The notes: generated from the letters alone by a model not told the origin. 64,000 bases of DNA from Branchiostoma lanceolatum (GCF_035083965.1 NC_089728.1:16741955-16805954); one strand, 5' to 3'. Numbered from the stretch's first letter, positions 23,201-33,787 are shown. A program made the numbers and translations.

Positions 23201-26200
23201 GAAATTCACATGGAGTGTAATATTTGTAAGACAACCAACTTACCCTCCCTACGTCACTGTTGTCGTCAGATTCCTCCTTGTGTTCGACCACCATGCGATC
23301 AATGAAGTTCTGAAAGGCAGATATGTCAAACACTCATAACCAAACATTCATCTTATAATGATATGTACGATGTAGCTTGATATTCCTTAAATACTTTTTC
23401 TTCATATATCCTGACATTCCTTTTTTTGAAAAAAAAAAAAAAATAGAAAGACCAAAAGATGACGGTTAAAGTCCTCCCCGCACCAGACGGTGCATAAGGC
23501 GGCGCCCATCTCCGTTTCGGCAGCCCTGGAACACACAACTTTGTCAAGCAGGGGGCTAGTCCACCGGTAGTGGCGTGTGTTTAACTACCATACTCTTTCC
23601 CAACTGCTGAGTGCTAAGTAGAGAAAGCAGTATGTACAATTTTTAGAGTCGTTGGTTCGAACTCACGACCTTTCGAATGCAAGGCGAACGCTCTATCCAC
23701 TAGGCCATTGCGCCGGTTCTATATGTTGACGGTAGACCACTATCTATGCTTAGGTCCAAATTGAAACAAGAGCTTTTAAAAAAAGCTGGCGTTTCGGCTA
23801 CGTTTATGAGTGTGAATTGTCTTTTCCCTTTACTTGAAGTAAAATCTGCCAGAGGAAGACACTCAAGGGCTGTTCAGTCTATAAGAAAAATTGTCATTTT
23901 GGGAAATGAGTACTGTTTTAATAGAGAAAGGCAGATTGGGGAAAGCAATTTTGAAGTTACGTCACTGAACTTAAGTGCTTTTGAAAAAGCTGGTCTTGGC
24001 CTACAACTTGTACTTATTTGTAAAATGTACAATAGGTTCATTATAAAAGCTATCAATGTAATTATGTACATGGCACACAATAAAACATAAAATTTGAAAA
24101 AGCACCATTGAATCATCAGCACTATGGTAATTAAGTGAAATAGAAGTTCATAACAGCTAAGGTTCTATCTAAAATGACTACCAAATGTCAAACAAATCAA
24201 CAGCTACCTCATCCGTATTATTCTGGTTTTCGCATTTACAACATTTCTTCCTTATTTTCCTGGGTAATTTTGCTAAAATTCATGAAAATTCCCATAGTTT
24301 TGTGCCGAGCGGCGCCACTTTCCACGTCCGTGTTGTCTGAATGAAGTCGATACTGAACAATGGAGCATTTGCTACTGTAACAAAGGATCGCTGTTTTGCA
24401 AACAACATCAAGAGCCTCTGTTTACATCGGGGATAGAAGTTTAGTGGCGAGTGTTTTGCAAGAATCATCTTACCGCGCATAGGAGCCGCTGCACGGTATT
24501 TTCCATTACAATGAACAGAAAAATTCGAATGCCGGGAATGCCGGGTTTGGAATGTATGAAGTCCTGTTCATAAGACAAAGGCCTTGTATATATGAAATGA
24601 ATATTTAGAAATAACAAAAATAAAATATTTCTTTATTTATTAATGAAAAAATGAAAAAATGATATTCATAAATATGATATTGATAGATTAATATAATATC
24701 AATATATATTTTTGATATTCAATATCTAAAAAGAAAAAAAAATCCATGCACGGACACGAACCCGGATCTTCTGGGTCCAAAGTGCTTCGCGTTGCCAGAT
24801 GGGCTAAGCTGCGGTACGTAACCCGTCACCCTGTACGTAATGCTATAACCTCACTATATGGTATCATTTATGCCGATTTTTGGTCGTTTTCTTGACGAAA
24901 TTATTTTTTTTTCTTCTGCAATCTTGTGGAATAGATGTAATATGGTCATTTTTCAGGATATCAAAATCCGAAACCACAATGCAATGATATTTCCGAACAG
25001 TTGTAGCAGTTACATGCGGTCGCCCTCCTGTGTGTCATGCAAATGTAGCCTGCCTGCCTTTTCGTGCTCCCTTGCCATATAAGGCAACGGCTATACAAGG
25101 ATTTGGGAACGTATTGCCATATAAGGTCTTCTGGTGTGCGACACAGTGTTGAACCAAACAGCATGCAAGCATGCATCGAGCATGCATCGAAGGTAAAAGC
25201 CAGGACATTGCGTTCCGGCGCGAAGGCGCCGAAACGCAAAAAGGGACCCGCCGGGTAGTTGACGGGCTGTTTCTTTGCACTTTTAGATGTGACCCCTACG
25301 TGGTCCCGTGGGACACCCTGCGGCTGTCGGGCTATTTTTGGGCCCGGCCGGGACCCTGAATCAGTAGTCCGGACTTAAAATCAACGCGGGAGCCTGTAAC
25401 AACTATACACCGTGATCTAATCGTGCGACCACCGGGAGGTACCCTTCCGGTACCCGGCAGTCCACTGGGACAAGTTTGTGTCTTCGGGACCCGGCCGGGA
25501 CCACATCTGGCCCCTTTCGGGCACCGGTGCCAATGGGACCGTAACATAACATTACCCGGCTCCTAGCGGTCGGACCGACGGTTACCAGGAAGGGGCCACA
25601 TACACCTTTCTCATGCGGCGATCATGATATAGAATGAAAACTATACCATTGTGGCAAACATCAGATCCTAACTGCCGATCACAATTAGCAGTTCAACCAA
25701 TGATTACATGGTAATTAGAAAATCAACCAATGAGGAAGTGGCTGCAAGTCCGTCAAATATTTGCATTTCTACGTTTTTATTTTGCATTTGTACGTTTTGC
25801 CGGAGGAGGGCGGGACTATAGGGTACTTACCATCGCGGCTTCAGGCATGTCTTTGATCATCCTGTACATCTGGGGCTTCTGGTCCTTTCCTCGTTTCGTT
25901 TGTGGGTAAGTCAGGGATGTGTCCCACCTATACAGCAGTGTATGTAAGCCAAATCAACGTTATACAGCAAACAGCACCCCATGCTCAAAATATGATCATC
26001 GAAAAGTATGAATTTACAATTCCTTATGTCTTTCGAAAATTGTACTGATATATAAAATCTGAAATAGCTCGCGCCAAACTTTGTTTTTCATAGCCTGAAA
26101 CTGGCTATTTCAAACATGACAAAATTCAAAAATATCAAGATTCATTCGTCTATAAAAAATCCCTTAGGATTACCCACCTCCATGATTACTATATACAGAG

Positions 26201-29200
26201 CACTATATGTAGCTCTTAAACATACATACAAGGTCCGCTGCAGTACCGTAGGAAGCCGCCAGGAGACCAATTCTCGAACTTGACTTTTGTCTAACCAACA
26301 CTTACCCTCCTACCAAATATCATGAACATCCATCAACAGTACAGCTCCTTGAGCTATGCTCTTTACATAAAACACACATGTATCTACATCCACTCCACCA
26401 AGGCAAAACCGAAAGTATAACCTTCTGGCAAAGGTAACAAAAACACAAATCCTATCGATATCATCATCGGTGCTTACAGTTCGTGTTTTCCCATCGCTGC
26501 TGCCGCATCTTTCGACCGTTCGTCGATGGCGACGTCCAAAGCGTTCAGTCCCTGCTTGTTCTCCTTACTAGCCAGGCCAACATTTTCTTTAAGAAGGACG
26601 GGGATGAGGTGGGCGTGGTTCCTTCTGGCAGCTGCATGCAGAGGCGTGTCCTGTCACAAGGCAGACCCGAAAAACATGTGATGATAAACCTTGAAACAAC
26701 ATGTTGATAGCCAGTCCATATTGAGCTTCTCTAGCAAACTGATGTCTTTTGCAGCACAATAAACCATCAGTAATGTATATTTGTTACCGGGTCCCGCGTT
26801 GAATTTGATTGCGGGTTAAATTGATTCGGGGTCCCGGCCGGGCCTAACAATAGCCCGGCAGCCGCAGGGTGTCCCACGGGGCCACGTAGGGGGCACACCC
26901 GAAAGTGCAAAAAAAAGAAAACAGCCCGTCAACCACCCCGGCGGGGCCCCTTTGGGACCAAATCATAAGACAGCCGGAGCCATGTAGTTCCCTTTGAGAA
27001 CGTTTATTCGGCCTTACTTCCAACACACATGAACAGTCATTTGAGAAAAAAAGAATAGCGTGCATGTGTACCTTACACATAGGTAATATTCGACGACCAT
27101 TTTCGAAACTTGAGTTATTACCTGCGTCTATCCCATTTATTCTTACAAAAACCATCATGATATAGAGAATAACTACAATTTAAAAGATCCAAATAACTAT
27201 GAACGACAAGATGAGGGTTAGAGTCTGAAAATCGATTTTGTGACACTCCCTGCGTTGGAAACTTACGCCTTGCTTGTCTGTCCAGGTCAGGGACTGTCTG
27301 TGCGCAGAAATCAGGGTATCGACGGTCTCTGCACTGCCGCTTTCTGTCGCAAGGTGGAGCGGGCTCCGGCCGTCTCTGGTCCTTCGTTTGCCAATGATAA
27401 ATGGATAGAAATCGTTAGTCTCTTTCTATAAACAAAGGGACTTGCCAAGAGTAGTTATGACCATTACATTTTAGAACCTAAAACTATAAAGATATAAACA
27501 TATAACGCTTTAGAACCTAAAACTATAACGTTAAAGATATAAAACATAATATAAAACACTTTAGAACTTTCAAGAAAATGTAAAAATATAGCAATACAAA
27601 AATATTAAATGTACAGTACAAAGTAGGCATCGTTTATACATATTGATAAACATACTTATTAATAGACGTGTTCTTCTCTAGTAAGAGCCGGACTATCTTC
27701 TCTTGGCCCTTCTCCGCTGCCATGTGGAGGGGTTTCCTACCCTGTCTATCCAGGGCGTTCACGAGACGTCTTGTGACGTCACCGGCATCTCGGGTGTCGT
27801 CCACCAGAACGGTGTCATCGTCCGTTGTGCTTCCAGACGACAGAATGGTCTCCACAACATTGTAATGCCCCCGCCTGATATGGAAACCCCAAAGTTGAAA
27901 TAGACCTCTTGCCAAGTACACCGGCCATTTTGAATTTACCGGGAATGTGCACCAAAACGAGGCTACAGTTGGTGCCCTCACTTATAAGCCTGTATAACAG
28001 TGTAGGTATGCCACCTTCTGGTATGGCAACTTTCGATCCTCTAAGGTGAAATACCGAAGGTGGCATATCTATACTGTGATACAGACCTATAAGTAGGGAG
28101 CACCAACTGTATAAGTCTCGTTTTGGTGCATGGTCCCAGGAAATTCAAAATGGCCGCTGTAATTGGCAAGAGGTCTAATTGGCATCGGAACACTGTTGCG
28201 AGTTGAGCACCTAGTTCCTAGTTAGTTGATAACTGGGAGACCCCGGTTCAAATCCTGGAAGGGCATCTAGGTTGGGACTGCACTTGTCTTTCGGAAGGGA
28301 CGTAAAATGGGGGCCCTGTGCTCGACGACGTGTGCTTCGAGAGCATGAAAGGGGGATGGCTAGTAACCCCTCCCTTTAAACACATACTCTGCTACAGAAA
28401 CAGCAAGGAAACTTGCTGATCTATTTGCCGCTAGGCACTACGAGCTAAACAACAATACAAATCCGTCCTACATCCTACCCAGCCGACTTGTGAAGTGACG
28501 TCTGTCCGGCCTTGTCAACAGCCTCGCGATTGGCCCCGGCTACCAGGAGGAGAGACGCACTCTGCAAATTTGAAAACAAAAATGGTGTCGTATGTAGGTA
28601 TGGAAATGTCATCCTCATAGCCTCAACTTGAAGTATATTTACTGATAAAAAATGTTCTGATGTAGTATTTGGACAGTAATATCGGGATGGTAGCCTCTAA
28701 CAGGCCCCAGAGGTGGGTGGAAAGGTAGAAATTGGCCAAATAGATAACATGTCAGAGGGCTAGGGGTAAGCTAGCCATGGAGTACAGATATACCCCTTCA
28801 GGAGAAGCTATACTCCTACTGCTGGATGTTATTTGTCAATGTTGGCATGTTATTCATCTATTTTGCCAATTTCTACTCTTAACAGCATCTCTAGAGCCTG
28901 GTAGAGGCTATGGGGATGGCATCAGTTGAAATTGCTATAATGAAGAACCACGAACGTACTTCGGTATAGCCTCCTTCAGCGGCAAAATGAAGGGCGGTGC
29001 AGCCATCTTCGTCTGCAGCCTCAAGAAGATCTGTTGTTCGCCCGCTCTGTTGTAACAAATCATTTTTTGTTAAAAAAACAACCAAGAACATCACAGTACA
29101 AATGGTTTTTGGCTACTTTTGATTACCTTAGGCCACGTTGATTTGATTATGTAAATGATATCCTCTGGGAACCTCAAAACTGATGCGAGCGTGCTAATAA

Positions 29201-32200
29201 AAAAAGTTTTGCAAAACAAATGTTGCCTTCATTATGGCATGTACGTGGTCAGGAAGGCTGAACAAAACTTAACACACAGGGTATGGTATATACCGCATAT
29301 TAGTCTTAATAGTCATTATAGACTCTTCATTTTGTTCTTTCACATCTTCCTCTTTGACGTTCTACGACGTTAGTTTCCGGAATATGTTTTGTGCAATTTA
29401 CAGCATATATTTCCTCATTTTGCAGCTGCTTTGTGAGATTTAAAGTTCAAGAGTTTAAGAGAGGTCAGACTCGCGCGAATGACAGGAAGTAAAGTTCAGA
29501 GTAGGAAGAAGTAGTTCAATGTGCAATTTCATTCTGTATCAAGTTCAATTATTCTTGTTCGGACATCACGTTCACCTTCAGTAGAAATTGTAGCGCCTTT
29601 AAAGAAGGTCAGACTTGCGCGGATGACAGGAAGTAGAGCTCAGAGTTGGAAGAACGTTCACCTTCAGTAGAAACTGTAGCGCCTCTAAAGAAGGTTAGAC
29701 TTGCGCTATTGAGAGGAAGTAGAGTTCAGAGTTGGAAGAACGTTCACCTTCAGTAGAAACTGTAGCGCATTCAAAGAAGGTCAGACTTGCGCGAATGACA
29801 GGAAGTAGTGTTCAGAGTTGGAAGAACTTTCACCCTCAGTAGAAACTGTAGCGCCTCTAAAGAAGCTCAGACTTGCGCGAATGACAGGAAGTGGAGTTCA
29901 GAGTTGGAAGAACTTTCACCTTCAGTAGAAACTGCAGCGCCTCCTGATTGGCCACCGCGTGATGCAGTACTGTCCTGCCGCGAGAGTCCCGCTGAGTCAG
30001 GATGACGTCACCGCCGATTTCCAGGAGGCTTCTGAGCTTCTCCGCCGACTGATTGCCGCCGCTCTTAGCGACCTCCATCACTGCCCATGCGCAGTCTGCC
30101 GCTGGAACCGCCTTTCTGGGCGATGACGCGCCCAGATTGGAATCACTGGAACGTCATGAAAAAATGATATACATGCAATATACTGTAAATGCATTTAAGT
30201 TCGCGTGGTTTTTATTTCGCGCTAAGGTGATAATGGAGTGTTCGCGGTGGTTTTAAGTTCGCCGCAGCGCTGAAGTCAGATACTGCTACAGTACTGGACA
30301 AAAATGTTCGCGGTGGTTTTAAGTTTACGGTGAAACGGTCGCCGCGAAAACCGCGAAAATAAAAACACCGGGAACATTTTTGCATTTACAGTAGTGGATA
30401 ACAAAGTCATATGTACACAGCCAAGTGCTTTGTTCAAGCCAACTTCGGTGACCCTCTGTCACCTTCTTCATATCATGGCAATACTGCTTGTGCTATTTCG
30501 AACTGCAGCTAGGTGTCGCTGCTAACAGATGCGGTCCCCAACCGTACAGAATTTCCACATACACGCCTGTAGTTCATAAGAACTTTGTTTTCTAGTGACA
30601 TACCCGATGAAACTATTCACGGATGCATGCAAGATATTTGAGCAAAAAAAATGTTTCCATGCCATGTGTTTTCACAGCTGCTACGACTAGAAACGTGAAA
30701 GCGTTTCATTCAAATAATAGAATTACACCAAGTATTAGAATCATTCAACTTACACAACGTCGCCCTGGAGGTCTGCTGCAGTCTTTAGGATCATTTGTAG
30801 GATCTGCAGAGAGCAGTGCGCTGCCTGTGACAACCGCCAGGGGGACACGTGATCCGCACCTTCAGCGTAGATGTCTGCATCCCTCTCCAACTGCGGAGAG
30901 TGCCATAACAAAAATCAGTAACGTTGGCTGGATTTTTTCTGGCGATGCCTCAGGGGCGAAGCACTTAGCATAGTACTGTGATTGAACTGAAAATGTTACA
31001 GAAAATCCGCCAATGTATTCCCGAAAGAATTGTTTTTTAGCAGCACCTTACTTTTGGAATAGATGATTTTGGGAAAAAAAAAACCGTTTAGTGTCCGATT
31101 TGGTCATAAATGTTTAATAATTAAGACTAATAACGCACAGTAAATAGTGTTATTAGCACAAATCTTCAAAATTGCGGACGTACCAAAAGTTTAACAATGG
31201 AGACGTCGTTGTTAATGACTGCCAGGTGTAGGGGGGTGAAGTTCCCATCTCCCTTTGCGTTCACATCCACTCCTGGCTGATCCAACAGCGTCTACACAAA
31301 TGTATGCGGAATCTTTTAGAAGAAACGAAGAGATTGCAAAACATTCTTGAGAGTAAAACTCCTGTCACACATACATTGTAGCCGACCATGCCCTCCCGAA
31401 CTTCCCCAGACCATGGTTGGAACGTTGTCGTAAGAATGACAGTATAGCAGCATGGATTAGTGCGTAGAAATCCATGTCAATTCGACAAGTTATCATCTTA
31501 TTTTCAAAACATCTTGTCTTTGAACGACTAAGGCGTCACTATCAATGTCTAGGTATGAAAATTACGAAAGCCCGTAACTACACATCTCGGCGGCATCTCG
31601 AAGGCATCTCAGAGGCATTTCGGAGGCATCTCGGAGGCATGTCGAAGGCAGCGCGCTTACGCTTCTCGGAGGTCGCCGTCGAGATGCGTCCGAGATGCCT
31701 CCAAGATGTGTCGTTGTGGGCGTTCGTAGAAAATGTTCAGAATAATAAGAGATGAGTATTTATGTGCGACGTACCCTGACATGATCAGCGTCCCCAGAAT
31801 TTACAGCTGTGTGAAGTTCTGTGTCGTCGGAAGGTGGCGTGAAGCCATTGTTGTCAGTACCGGACGTCTGTTAAGAATAGAATAATAACCTTTATTGTAC
31901 CTATCGGCCTAAGTACAGGTATACAGATAAAAAAAAAATATATAATGGCGCTAACAGGACTTCTAATAACTAGAAAGGCCGCCATTTGGCCCTAAGCAAA
32001 CACAGCATGTTTAGCCATACTCCTCCCCATGCAAAAAAATGGACTGTTCCAAAATAACACTTGGGCAAATTGAAATATCAAGAAAATACTTCTGCCCAAA
32101 AGTTTTCTACTGCAAAAGTCATCCCAGCCTGAAATGGAGATTTCCCCTATTGACCCCCTATGCAAGAATAGACTCTTCCACATACAATCTCATTCATGAT

Positions 32201-32905
32201 GGACCATTCTAGAATACTTCCACTAAATAAAATGGATCACCCCAGTCATAAACATAAGTTAAAGGAACAAAATGTTTAGCTTTCTAGTTTTGATGTAACC
32301 TCCATTAGCATTAATCCGCCGGGTTACATAAATCCGTTACTTTAGAATACAGTGTGTTTGAGAAATCTAACCCCCAGGTATAGGTGTGGATTTTTTTTGC
32401 CTGGAATGAGTTGCCGGCCACAGTTAGAGCGGCTACGTCGGGCCAAACTTTTAAAAAACAAGTAAGACAGTACTGCTGACCTCTGACCTCCAGACCCGGC
32501 CTGCCATATCGACTATGATTTAAGGATTATGATTTGGATTCGACGCTCGGTTATGTATATATTATCTTTTTTTGGTTACTTTCTGTTCATTATTCTATGT
32601 TATTTCCTTGTTATGTTATTTAGTCTGTTTATGTTATTTTGTGCAGGGCACGCCTGAAAAGCAGTGCGGTTAGCACTGAGTGCGTCCACCCTGGATAAAG
32701 AAAACAGAAATAAATAAATAAATAAATAAGGTATGCACAATTTAGATATCCAGGGTGCATTACACTTGGGGACTTTGGGTTGGCGATTTGGTTGGACGTA
32801 CATATCTTTTCGGGGTGGCGGAATTATGTACCCTGGCGGAATTATGTTAGTAGATGTTAACTTTACCTTTGGCGCAGAGCCTTCCTCGGCCGTTCCAGCA
32901 CTCAT
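14202..32905 (-). CDS. TRPA-type ankyrin-repeat cation channel (complete, 23 exons, 890 aa)
   Basis: Plasma-membrane sensory cation channel by family. Coding exons, 5' to 3': 32867-32905, 31775-31867, 31184-31291, 30754-30890, 29920-30145, 28960-29046, 28479-28561, 27656-27874, 27267-27375, 26478-26650, 25831-25927, 23244-23309, 23015-23074, 22424-22485, 21825-21978, 21472-21552, 20200-20363, 18830-18989, 17347-17523, 16718-16792, 16042-16146, 14782-14840, 14202-14340. Total 2673 nt, phases all match. Residues 15 to about 430 hold roughly ten ankyrin repeats (e.g. FTPLHLAVINNDVSIVKLLL, KPLHMAAEKGQEKIVRLLL). Six membrane segments follow: S1 VYTFMAYLLLYVIFMA, S2, S3, S4, S5 TILVFLLYLLAFTTCFYYL, and S6 LVLLVFFIFLMNIVIINLL. 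The pore loop is FFTTLGMVMGELN, with Glu730 where TRPA1 has Asp. The C-terminus is a predicted coiled coil. There are fewer ankyrin repeats than in TRPA1. One donor is weak (GTCGGG after 21472). ATG 32905 was chosen as the only in-frame Met in the first exon. Confidence 0.9.
14420..14737 (-). mobile_element. tRNA-derived SINE (family 2) in the last TRPA intron
   Basis: On the minus strand: a B box in ACCCGGGTTCAATCCCGGGT, then GGGGTATCTCGGTTGG, GTGTTCGAGGAGGTCC, AACAGCAAGGAAATTTGCTG and the end block GGCACTACAAGGGTCTAAAC. Relatives are at 15115/15612, 28196 and 49210. Confidence 0.72.
15115..15222 (-). mobile_element. SINE family 2, distal part, split by a MITE
   Basis: GTTCGTTCGAATTCGTTC, CCCCTTGTAGTGTCCAGTGG and GCAGCAAGTCTTCTTGCTG match the end block of the SINE at 14420. 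The rest of the same copy resumes after the inserted element at about 15612. Confidence 0.65.
15223..15612. mobile_element. MITE family B, intact, with 41-bp terminal inverted repeats
   Basis: The left end CCTTTCTCACGCGGCGGACA, then TGATAGAATGAAGACGAGGC, is inverted at the right end (GGCCTCGTTTTCATTCTATC, ATGTCCGCCGCG) with about two mismatches over 41 bp. The interior has CCGCCCCCC, AATATTTGACGGTCATGCAG and CTCATTGG blocks and no ORF of note. Flanking CTAT may be the target duplication. It interrupts a SINE. Confidence 0.82.
15612..15740 (-). mobile_element. SINE family 2, proximal part, split by a MITE
   Basis: ACGCGCTCGAGGCACCTCCT, CGACCATCCCATTTTACGTC and TTTCGAAAGACAGG match the SINE body at 14600 and 49310. 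From 15740 to 16041 lies AT-rich intron with a C run at 15963-15976. Confidence 0.6.
16170..16415 (+). repeat. Dispersed '(GT)n' repeat in a TRPA intron
   Basis: TACCTCCATGAAGAATGGAG, GTGTGTGTGTG, AGCATAACTTGAGAACCTC, AAGGTCAAGGTCCATTTTGG and TACTGCAGGGAAACTTCCGG. Same family as 1590. Confidence 0.75.
16800..17340. other. TRPA intron, nothing recognised
   Basis: Positions 16793-17346 between the S6-distal and pore exons. I see no repeat family match or coding segment, only a short direct reuse of 'cccgttcgtcccg'-like sequence near 17218-17238. Confidence 0.4.
17521..18445 (-). repeat. 100-bp minisatellite copying the TRPA pore-exon splice acceptor
   Basis: About nine units, the first seven nearly identical, of 100-113 bp. 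They start at the pore exon edge (minus-strand acceptor TTCTCTTCGATGTAG before GCTG) and extend into the intron. Each unit repeats the acceptor, its pyrimidine-poor upstream flank and the first four exon bases. Units at 17821 and 18034 carry a 6-bp CCTACA expansion. Confidence 0.93.
18470..18770 (+). repeat. Dispersed '(GT)n' repeat in a TRPA intron
   Basis: A GT/GC microsatellite (18518-18572), then GAACAGCATAAATCGAGAAG, GATATTTGGTATGTGGGTAG and TACTGCAGTGGAACTG. Confidence 0.8.
19310..19620. repeat. Two dispersed repeat copies in the TRPA S4-S5 intron
   Basis: Positions 19319-19413 are a reverse copy of 7768-7860 (CTCTCGCTGGCGGAGGTTAA). Positions 19440-19620 (TTCACGGTCACCTCTGTACC, CACCGTGAAAAAAAACAAC) are a reverse copy of 55795-55990, an inverted-repeat element with CACGGT-rich ends. 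Confidence 0.65.
19625..20180. mobile_element. MITE family F fragment and SINE remnants
   Basis: Positions 19625-19760 (TTACGGCGGCCATTTTGAAT, CATGCACCAAAACGAGGCAG) match the hairpin element at 27895-28190. Positions 20130-20178 (TTTGGACCATCGCACACCGG, GGCATGCCCC) match, in reverse, the SINE body near 63180. Confidence 0.55.
20490..21465. other. TRPA intron, nothing recognised
   Basis: AT-rich sequence between the exons at 20200-20363 and 21472-21552. A weak plus-strand AATAAA cluster occurs near 21057-21070, reminiscent of a LINE or SINE 3' tail, but no body is recognisable. Confidence 0.35.
22740..22985. repeat. Dispersed GC-rich repeat G, copy 1
   Basis: GGGTCCCCTCCGGAAAATTG, GATGGGCTGTTTTTTGGGC, ACGTGGCCCCATGGGA and GCCGGGCTATTTTTGGACAA also occur at 25225-25560 and, reversed, at 26785-26985. 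Confidence 0.65.
23440..23722 (-). mobile_element. tRNA-derived SINE (family 3)
   Basis: The minus-strand head GCGCAATGGCCTAGTGGATA, then GAGCGTTCGCCTTGCATTCG and the B box GTGAGTTCGAACC. The body ends GGAGATGGGCGCCGCCTTAT, GCACCGTCTGGTGCG. The stem ends do not pair, so it is not a tRNA gene. Confidence 0.75.
24590..24835 (-). mobile_element. AT-rich block followed by a tRNA-like SINE head
   Basis: Positions 24600-24740 are almost pure A/T. Positions 24745-24825 read on the minus strand as a tRNA-like unit (CTTAGCCCATCTGG, CCGGGTTCGTGTCC) with a run of T after it. Acceptor-stem pairing is absent, so I do not call a functional tRNA. Confidence 0.5.
25225..25560. repeat. Dispersed GC-rich repeat G, copy 2
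   Basis: GGGACCCGCCGGGTAGTTGA, CGTGGTCCCGTGGGACACC, GGGCCCGGCCGGGACC and more diverged GGGACCCGGCCGGGACCAC. Shared with 22740 and 26785. Confidence 0.65.
25600..25824. mobile_element. MITE family B copy
   Basis: Starts ACCTTTCTCATGCGGCGATC like the 15223 element and carries CAATTAGCAGTTCAACCAAT, GTCAAATATTTGCATTTC and GAGGGCGGGACTATAGGG. The right terminal repeat is missing. It abuts the TRPA donor at 25830. Confidence 0.7.
26185..26450 (-). repeat. Dispersed '(GT)n' repeat, minus strand
   Basis: TACTGTTGATGGATGTTCATG and GCAGTACCGTAGGAAGCC with a terminal CTTCTGGCAAAGGTAAC, the reverse of the family at 7270. Confidence 0.65.
26785..26985. repeat. Dispersed GC-rich repeat G, copy 3 (reverse)
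   Basis: GGGTCCCGGCCGGGCC, TAGCCCGGCAGCCGCAGGGT, CCACGGGGCCACGTAGGG and ACAGCCCGTCAACC, the reverse complement of the 25225 copy. Confidence 0.7.
27895..28185. mobile_element. Hairpin MITE, family F
   Basis: The left arm TAGACCTCTTGCCAAGTACA, then CGGCCATTTTGAATTTACCG, AATGTGCACCAAAACGAGG, is inverted at the right (CGTTTTGGTGCATGG, AATTCAAAATGGCCGCTGTA, TTGGCAAGAGGTCTA). Arms of about 130 bp with small differences. Non-coding. Confidence 0.85.
28196..28470 (+). mobile_element. tRNA-derived SINE (family 2)
   Basis: CACCTAGTTCCTAGTTAGTT, the B box CCCCGGTTCAAATCC, CTTTCGGAAGGGACGTAAAA, CTGTGCTCGACGACG, AAACAGCAAGGAAACTTGCT and GGCACTACGAGC. Ends about 10 bp before a TRPA exon. Confidence 0.72.
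28688..28915. mobile_element. Hairpin MITE, family D
   Basis: GGTAGCCTCTAACAGGCCCC at the left and AGAGCCTGGTAGAGGCTA at the right are inverted. An inner GTAGAAATTGGCCAAATAGA / TCTATTTTGCCAATTTCTAC pair confirms the hairpin. Confidence 0.8.
29446..29940 (-). repeat. 86-bp minisatellite copying a TRPA splice donor
   Basis: Four good units and one partial 86-bp unit lie in the intron downstream of exon 29920-30145 (minus strand). Each repeats the exon's last bases and donor (CTACTGAAG then GTGAA). Each also has a TTCTTTAG acceptor-like site 23 nt upstream of the copied donor. Confidence 0.9.
30182..30393. mobile_element. MITE family A, good copy
   Basis: Ends TACTGTAAATGCATTTAAGT and TTTTTGCATTTACAGTAG are inverted. 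The interior has repeated TTCGCGGTGGTTTTAAGT and complementary CGCGAAAATAAAAACACC. Confidence 0.82.
31360..31740. repeat. Degenerate 'GGCATCTCGGAG' cluster with inverted ends
   Basis: ACACATCTCGGCGGCATCTC with five short repeats of GGCATCTCGGA, and the inverse GCCTCCAAGATGTGTCG. Possibly a decayed inverted-repeat element. Lies in the intron between the first two ankyrin exons. Confidence 0.45.
32285..32866. repeat. Dispersed repeat H interrupted by a LINE
   Basis: Left part 32285-32387 (AACCTCCATTAGCATTAATC, CGCCGGGTTACATAAATCCG). Right part 32730-32860 (GGGTGGCGGAATTATGTACC). Together they are reverse relatives of 61490-61715 and 62660-62868, separated by the insertion below. Directly abuts the TRPA first-exon donor. 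Confidence 0.65.
32388..32730 (+). mobile_element. 5'-truncated LINE 3' end with (AAAT)n tail
   Basis: Encodes the typical LINE carboxy end WNELPATVRAATSGQTFKK, then QVRQYC and TGA. The 3'UTR contains AAGCAGTGCGGTTAGCACTG and a terminal AAATAAATAAATAAATAA. AGGTAT flanks both sides, a likely target-site duplication. Confidence 0.82.
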
Positions 32906-33169
32906 TGCAATGGTGTTCCAATCGGTAGATTTCACCCAATCTATTAGTATATTCAAATCAGGGTTTCAGTCACCGTGGAAAATCGTGAACAAGTAAATTG
33001 GTAAATACTTTAACGTTCGTTCTCATTTAAATTCCTGACATTAAAATATACCACATATAAAGTGCCAAACTGCCGTTTTTATGACGACTTAAAACCTTTT
33101 TGTTTTAATATAAGTATCCCGTCCTTAACCTAGGGGTTAAAGAGACCTTTCTTTTAACCTATTATGTAC

Positions 33170-33277
33170 GGTGGCCCACAAGTACAAGGCTATTTTTGTG
33201 TATCTTGGTTTTTAAAATGTATTTTCCTGTGTGAAGGATACACAAAAATACTCTGTTCTTGTGGGCCACCGTCATTA
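33170..33277. repeat. Perfect-arm hairpin element
   Basis: ACGGTGGCCCACAAGTACAA and GTTCTTGTGGGCCACCGT, with inner TATTTTTGTGTATC / GATACACAAAAATA, form a hairpin of about 35-bp arms. Confidence 0.85.
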
Positions 33278-33634
33278 TGAGCTCTGTTCGGAATGTTTGC
33301 TATCCAGAGCAGTAAACGGCTAACAGAGATGCGAGTATAATGATCTATTTGCCTCTCTTCTGTATCCCGGATAATATGATTGACATCCGCGCGCGCATCA
33401 ATTTTTGTCCATTTAAAAAAAAGAGGAAATTTTCCACTATACCGTCAATTGTGCAACTGCAAAATGAGAGAATGTATGCCGTACATTGCGACAAAAACGT
33501 CGGAAAACGGATACTACTGTCGTGGTCAAAGTAAAAGTCAATTCCAAAGTCAAAGAAGATGTGACAGAGCAAAAAGAATAATCTATTGTTCGCATATGTA
33601 AGGATAATATCCCGTCTATAGTTTCTAAATGTTG

Positions 33635-33787
33635 TGTCGAAAAAGATATCTTATGCAACGGGAAAAATTATGATGCAATGTTTACTAAACATCAAACAGA
33701 AACCTGGGTTTTCTGTTGTTTTCTGTTGGATGTTTGATAAACGTTGCATTATAATTTTTCCCGTTGCATAATATATCTTTTTCAACA
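33635..33787. repeat. Hairpin element
   Basis: AAAAAGATATCTTATGCAAC, GGGAAAAATTATGATGCAAT / ATTGCATTATAATTTTTCCC, GTTGCATAATATATCTTTTT. Arms of about 65 bp. Confidence 0.85.

Noticed and set aside
23640..23722. tRNA gene (minus strand, apparent TGC anticodon)
   Set aside because: A and B boxes are present but the 5' and 3' ends do not form an acceptor stem and a SINE body follows.
24745..24830. tRNA gene (minus strand) followed by a T run
   Set aside because: Acceptor-stem pairing is missing; treated as a SINE head or tRNA pseudogene.
32600..32956. 118-codon minus-strand frame starting upstream of the TRPA ATG
   Set aside because: It begins at a TTG and reads through the first-exon donor into repeats; only the part from the ATG at 32905 to 32867 joins the TRPA model.
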